From positions 1-7,221 of the forward strand of contig CAYGWP010000460.1 of the NCBI GenBank assembly GCA_964353455.1: a DNA stretch of 7,221 bases, written 5' to 3'. The position numbers were made by a program, and so were the translations under genes. The stretch is from CAYGWP01 sp964353455 (GTDB taxonomy: Bacteria > Planctomycetota > Phycisphaerae > FEN-1346). Shown here piece after piece: positions 5,298 to 7,221 of this stretch (the stretch's first letter is position 1; each line of letters begins with the position of its first letter). The notes beneath the pieces are model-generated. The model saw only the letters and a list, made by a program, of their open reading frames with translations, was not told the DNA's origin and did no database searches.

Positions 5298-6041
5298 ATG
5301 GCATTCGAAGGCAAGACGGCCATCGTCACCGGGGGCGCCCGCGGCATCGGCCTTGAGTGCGCCCGCAAGTTCGCCGCCGGCGGCGCCACGCTCGTCATCA
5401 TCGACGTGCTGGAAGATGCGATGAAGCAGGCGGCCGAGCAACTGGCCGCCGCAGGCGCAAAGCAGGTCTTCACCTACAAGGTCGATGTGACCGACGAGGC
5501 CGCCATCGAGAAGACCCTCGACGAAGTGGCCGAAAAGACCGGCCGCATCGACATCCTCGTCAACAACGCCGGCATCACCCGCGACGACCTGCTCCTTCGC
5601 ATGGAAGCCAAGATGTGGGACCTCGTCATGGCCGTCAACCTCAAGGGCACGTTCCTCATGACCAAGCACGCCGCAAGGCACATGCTGCGGCAGCGGTACG
5701 GCCGCATCGTCAACCTGGCGAGCGTGTCGGGCCTGGTGGGCAACCCCGGCCAGGCGAACTACTCGGCCTCGAAGGCCGGTGTGGTGGGCTTCACGCGCAC
5801 GGTGGCGCGGGAACTGGCGAAGCGCGGCATAACGTGCAACGCCGTCGCTCCGGGGTTCATCAAGACCGACATGACCGACGTCCTGCCCGACAAGGCGAAG
5901 GAGATGGCGCTGGCCGCCATTCCGATGCAGCGCATGGGGACCGCCGAGGAGGTGGCCGGCGTCATCGCATTCCTGGCGAGCGATGAGGCCGCCTACGTCA
6001 CCGGGCACGTGCTGCCGGTCGATGGCGGCATGGCGCCGTGA
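5298..6041 (+). CDS. fabG: 3-oxoacyl-ACP reductase
   Basis: FabG reduces beta-ketoacyl-ACP to the 3-hydroxy form in each elongation cycle. The 247-residue product is a classical short-chain dehydrogenase. It has the cofactor motif TGGARGIG (11-18), NNAG (89-92), Asn114, the catalytic Ser142 in ASVSG, and Tyr155 and Lys159 in NYSASKAG, then the family C-terminus VTGHVLPVDGGM (234-245). Operon position next to acpP supports FabG over other members of this large family. At the end of the second strand it reads VIIDV, placing an Asp at residue 36. In this family such an Asp usually points to NAD(H) rather than NADP(H), although Arg15, typical of NADP(H) enzymes, is also present. The chosen ATG gives the standard MAFEGKTAIVTGG start. 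The frame is open back to 5190, but that stretch is the repeat. The ribosome binding site is weak (GGGG, 8 nt upstream). Confidence 0.95.
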   Translation: MAFEGKTAIVTGGARGIGLECARKFAAGGATLVIIDVLEDAMKQAAEQLAAAGAKQVFTYKVDVTDEAAIEKTLDEVAEKTGRIDILVNNAGITRDDLLLRMEAKMWDLVMAVNLKGTFLMTKHAARHMLRQRYGRIVNLASVSGLVGNPGQANYSASKAGVVGFTRTVARELAKRGITCNAVAPGFIKTDMTDVLPDKAKEMALAAIPMQRMGTAEEVAGVIAFLASDEAAYVTGHVLPVDGGMAP

Positions 6042-6052
6042 CGGACGGTTTT

Positions 6053-6064
6053 TAGATAGATAGA
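6053..6064 (+). repeat. short tandem (TAGA)3 repeat
   Basis: Three copies of TAGA follow a T5 run shortly after the fabG stop, in the 63-nt gap before acpP. It is too short to claim phase variation. It makes the gap locally AT-rich and could help keep the acpP start region unstructured. Confidence 0.45.
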
Positions 6065-6092
6065 TGGATTCCGGACTCGGGAACAACGGTAC

Positions 6093-6097
6093 GGAGG
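6093..6097 (+). promoter_or_regulatory. ribosome binding site deciding the acpP TTG start
   Basis: GGAGG lies 7 nt before the TTG at 6105. No in-frame ATG lies between the upstream stop (6057-6059) and the conserved ACP N-terminus, so this site supports TTG as the real start. Confidence 0.8.
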
Positions 6098-6104
6098 AAT
6101 AAAC

Positions 6105-6338
6105 TTGGCGACAATCGAGGAGCGCGTGGTTGAAATCGTGGCCGAGCAGATGGGCGTCGATAAGGCCCAGGTCACCCGCGAGACGTCGTTCGTCAACGAC
6201 CTCGGGGCAGACTCGCTCGACACCGTCGAACTGGTCATGGAGTTCGAGGACGAGTTCGACATCTCCATCCCGGATGAGGATGCCGAGAAAATCCAGACCG
6301 TCGGACAGGCCATAGATTACGTGGAGGCGCACCTCTAA
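6105..6338 (+). CDS. acpP: acyl carrier protein
   Basis: The 77-residue product is the small acidic carrier that holds growing acyl chains on a phosphopantetheine arm. Ser37 in GADSLDTVELVM is the attachment site. The order of helices and the acidic recognition helix (ELVMEFEDEFDISIPDEDAEKI in part, residues 42-63) match the family. Length is normal. It starts with TTG, an unusual choice for what is normally one of the most abundant proteins in the cell, but a good GGAGG and the canonical ATIEERVVEIV N-terminus support it. The gene sits 63 nt after fabG and 3 nt before fabF, the common bacterial arrangement, which keeps carrier and synthases together. Confidence 0.97.
   Translation: MATIEERVVEIVAEQMGVDKAQVTRETSFVNDLGADSLDTVELVMEFEDEFDISIPDEDAEKIQTVGQAIDYVEAHL
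6323..6335 (+). promoter_or_regulatory. stem-loop at the acpP/fabF junction
   Basis: GGAGG (6323-6327), the only clear Shine-Dalgarno-like sequence before fabF, lies 14 nt upstream of its ATG, farther than ideal. GAGG in it can pair with CCTC at 6332-6335 over the 4-nt loop CGCA. Ribosomes finishing acpP would melt this hairpin, so fabF translation may depend on acpP translation. With only 4 bp the structure is weak. Confidence 0.35.
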
Positions 6339-6341
6339 CCG

Positions 6342-7221
6342 ATGAAGCGCCGCGTCGTAGTCACGGGTCTCGGGCTGGTCACCTCGCTTGGTCAGGAGGT
6401 GCCGGTCTTTTGGCGGCGGCTGCTGGCCGGCGAGTCCGGCATCAGCCGCATCGAGCATTTTGACCCGAGCGCCTACTCCGCCCAGATCGCAGGCGAGGTC
6501 AAGGACTTCAATCCCGAGGCCCGCCTTGAGAAGCGCGAGGCGCGGCACCTGGATCGCTTCGCGCAGATGGCCGTGGTCGCCGCAATCCATGCGGTCGAGG
6601 ATTCAGGGCTCGACCTCGCGGCCCTGGGGGACCCGTTCCGGGCCGGGGCGATCGTCGGCAGCGGCATCGGCGGCCTCGCGGAGTTCGAGGAGCAGCACGC
6701 GCGGCTGATCGAGAAGGGACCCATGCGGGTCTCCCCCTTCATGGTCCCGAAACTGATGATCAACGCCGCCGCAGGACAGATCTCCATACATTACGGCATC
6801 AAGGGACCGAACTCCGGCGTCGCCAACGCATGCGCCAGCGCCAATAACGCCATCGGCCAGGCATTCTGGACCATCCAGAGCGACGAGGCCGACATCATGG
6901 TCACCGGCGGCTCGGAGGCGGCGCTCACGCCCATGGGCCTCGCGGGATTCTGCTGCGCAAGGGCGCTCTCCTTGCGCAACGACGACCCCGCCCGCGCCAG
7001 CCGCCCGTTCGACCGCGACCGCGACGGCTTCGTCCTCTCGGAAGGCGCGGGCATCATCGTTCTGGAGGAACTCGAGCACGCCAGGCGCCGCGGGGCTACC
7101 ATCTACGCCGAGGTCATCGGATTCGGCATGAGCGGCGATGGCCTTCACATCGTTCAGCCCGACCCCGAAGGCGCGGGCGCCGCAGGCGCAATACGCGAGA
7201 TGCTCAAGGACGCCAAGGCCG
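6342..7221 (+). CDS. fabF: beta-ketoacyl-ACP synthase II (partial, 3' end cut)
   Basis: FabF extends acyl-ACP chains by condensation with malonyl-ACP. The window holds the first 293 codons of an expected 410-420. The start MKRRVVVTGLGLVTSLG is typical. The nucleophile Cys164 lies in NACASANNAIG, close to E. coli Cys163. IVGSGIGGL (104-112), VTGGSEAALTPMGLAGF (187-203), SRPFDRDRDGFVLSEGAG (220-237) and the conserved GLH (268-270) follow the family pattern. The two catalytic histidines should lie just past the right edge, so completeness cannot be judged. The gene begins 3 nt after acpP with no well-placed ribosome binding site, which suggests coupling to acpP. FabB is less likely given the acpP neighbour and sequence. 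Confidence 0.95.
   Translation, partial: MKRRVVVTGLGLVTSLGQEVPVFWRRLLAGESGISRIEHFDPSAYSAQIAGEVKDFNPEARLEKREARHLDRFAQMAVVAAIHAVEDSGLDLAALGDPFRAGAIVGSGIGGLAEFEEQHARLIEKGPMRVSPFMVPKLMINAAAGQISIHYGIKGPNSGVANACASANNAIGQAFWTIQSDEADIMVTGGSEAALTPMGLAGFCCARALSLRNDDPARASRPFDRDRDGFVLSEGAGIIVLEELEHARRRGATIYAEVIGFGMSGDGLHIVQPDPEGAGAAGAIREMLKDAKA

Noticed and set aside
6049..6053. T5 run after fabG as a terminator
   Set aside because: The sequence before it gives only a CCGT/ACGG stem with almost no loop, and acpP follows closely.
5256..6590. 444-residue open frame on the minus strand
   Set aside because: It lies opposite fabG, acpP and fabF, all clearly real, and shows no recognisable family motif.

Overview
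The window is GC-rich bacterial chromosome with strongly G/C-biased third codon positions. It carries a type II fatty acid and phospholipid precursor operon in the classic order rpmF-plsX-fabH-fabD-fabG-acpP-fabF, with fabF cut by the right edge. A gene for a secreted PQQ-like beta-propeller protein precedes it. All genes are on the + strand. The exported propeller protein, the high GC and the interspersed palindromic repeats in the gaps fit a Planctomycetota-type genome (Phycisphaerae or a related lineage). That placement is inferred from style, since there is no marker gene to fix the taxonomy.

Layout. Positions 1-43 look like the last codons of an upstream gene. Positions 44-163 hold two hairpin repeats. 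Positions 164-1663 encode the propeller protein. Positions 1664-1900 hold a head-to-head palindrome pair, an 8-bp direct repeat, a near-consensus sigma-70 promoter (TTGACC, 17 nt, TATCAT) and an untranslated leader of about 100 nt. The operon follows: rpmF (1901-2083), plsX (2087-3088), fabH (3085-4077, 4-nt overlap with plsX), a 155-nt gap with an AT-rich inverted repeat, fabD (4233-5186), a 111-nt gap with a GC-rich multi-hairpin palindrome, fabG (5298-6041), acpP (6105-6338) and fabF (6342 to the edge).

How the genes work together. FabD loads malonate onto the ACP made by acpP. FabH condenses malonyl-ACP with an acyl-CoA primer to start chains. FabG reduces the beta-keto product and FabF extends the chain. 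PlsX converts finished acyl-ACP to acyl-phosphate for phospholipid synthesis. rpmF (ribosomal protein L32) ties the cluster to growth, as in many bacteria. No dehydratase, enoyl reductase or acetyl-CoA carboxylase gene is visible here.

The protein-coding content is conserved housekeeping and I see no novel defence, mobile or biosynthetic system. The points worth a second look are in the non-coding DNA: four different palindromic repeat types in the gaps, two of them splitting the fab operon on either side of fabD, a candidate promoter inside fabD, and a stem-loop at the acpP/fabF junction. In the proteins, FabG has an Asp at the cofactor-specificity position, and FabD and FabH have small active-site motif variants.
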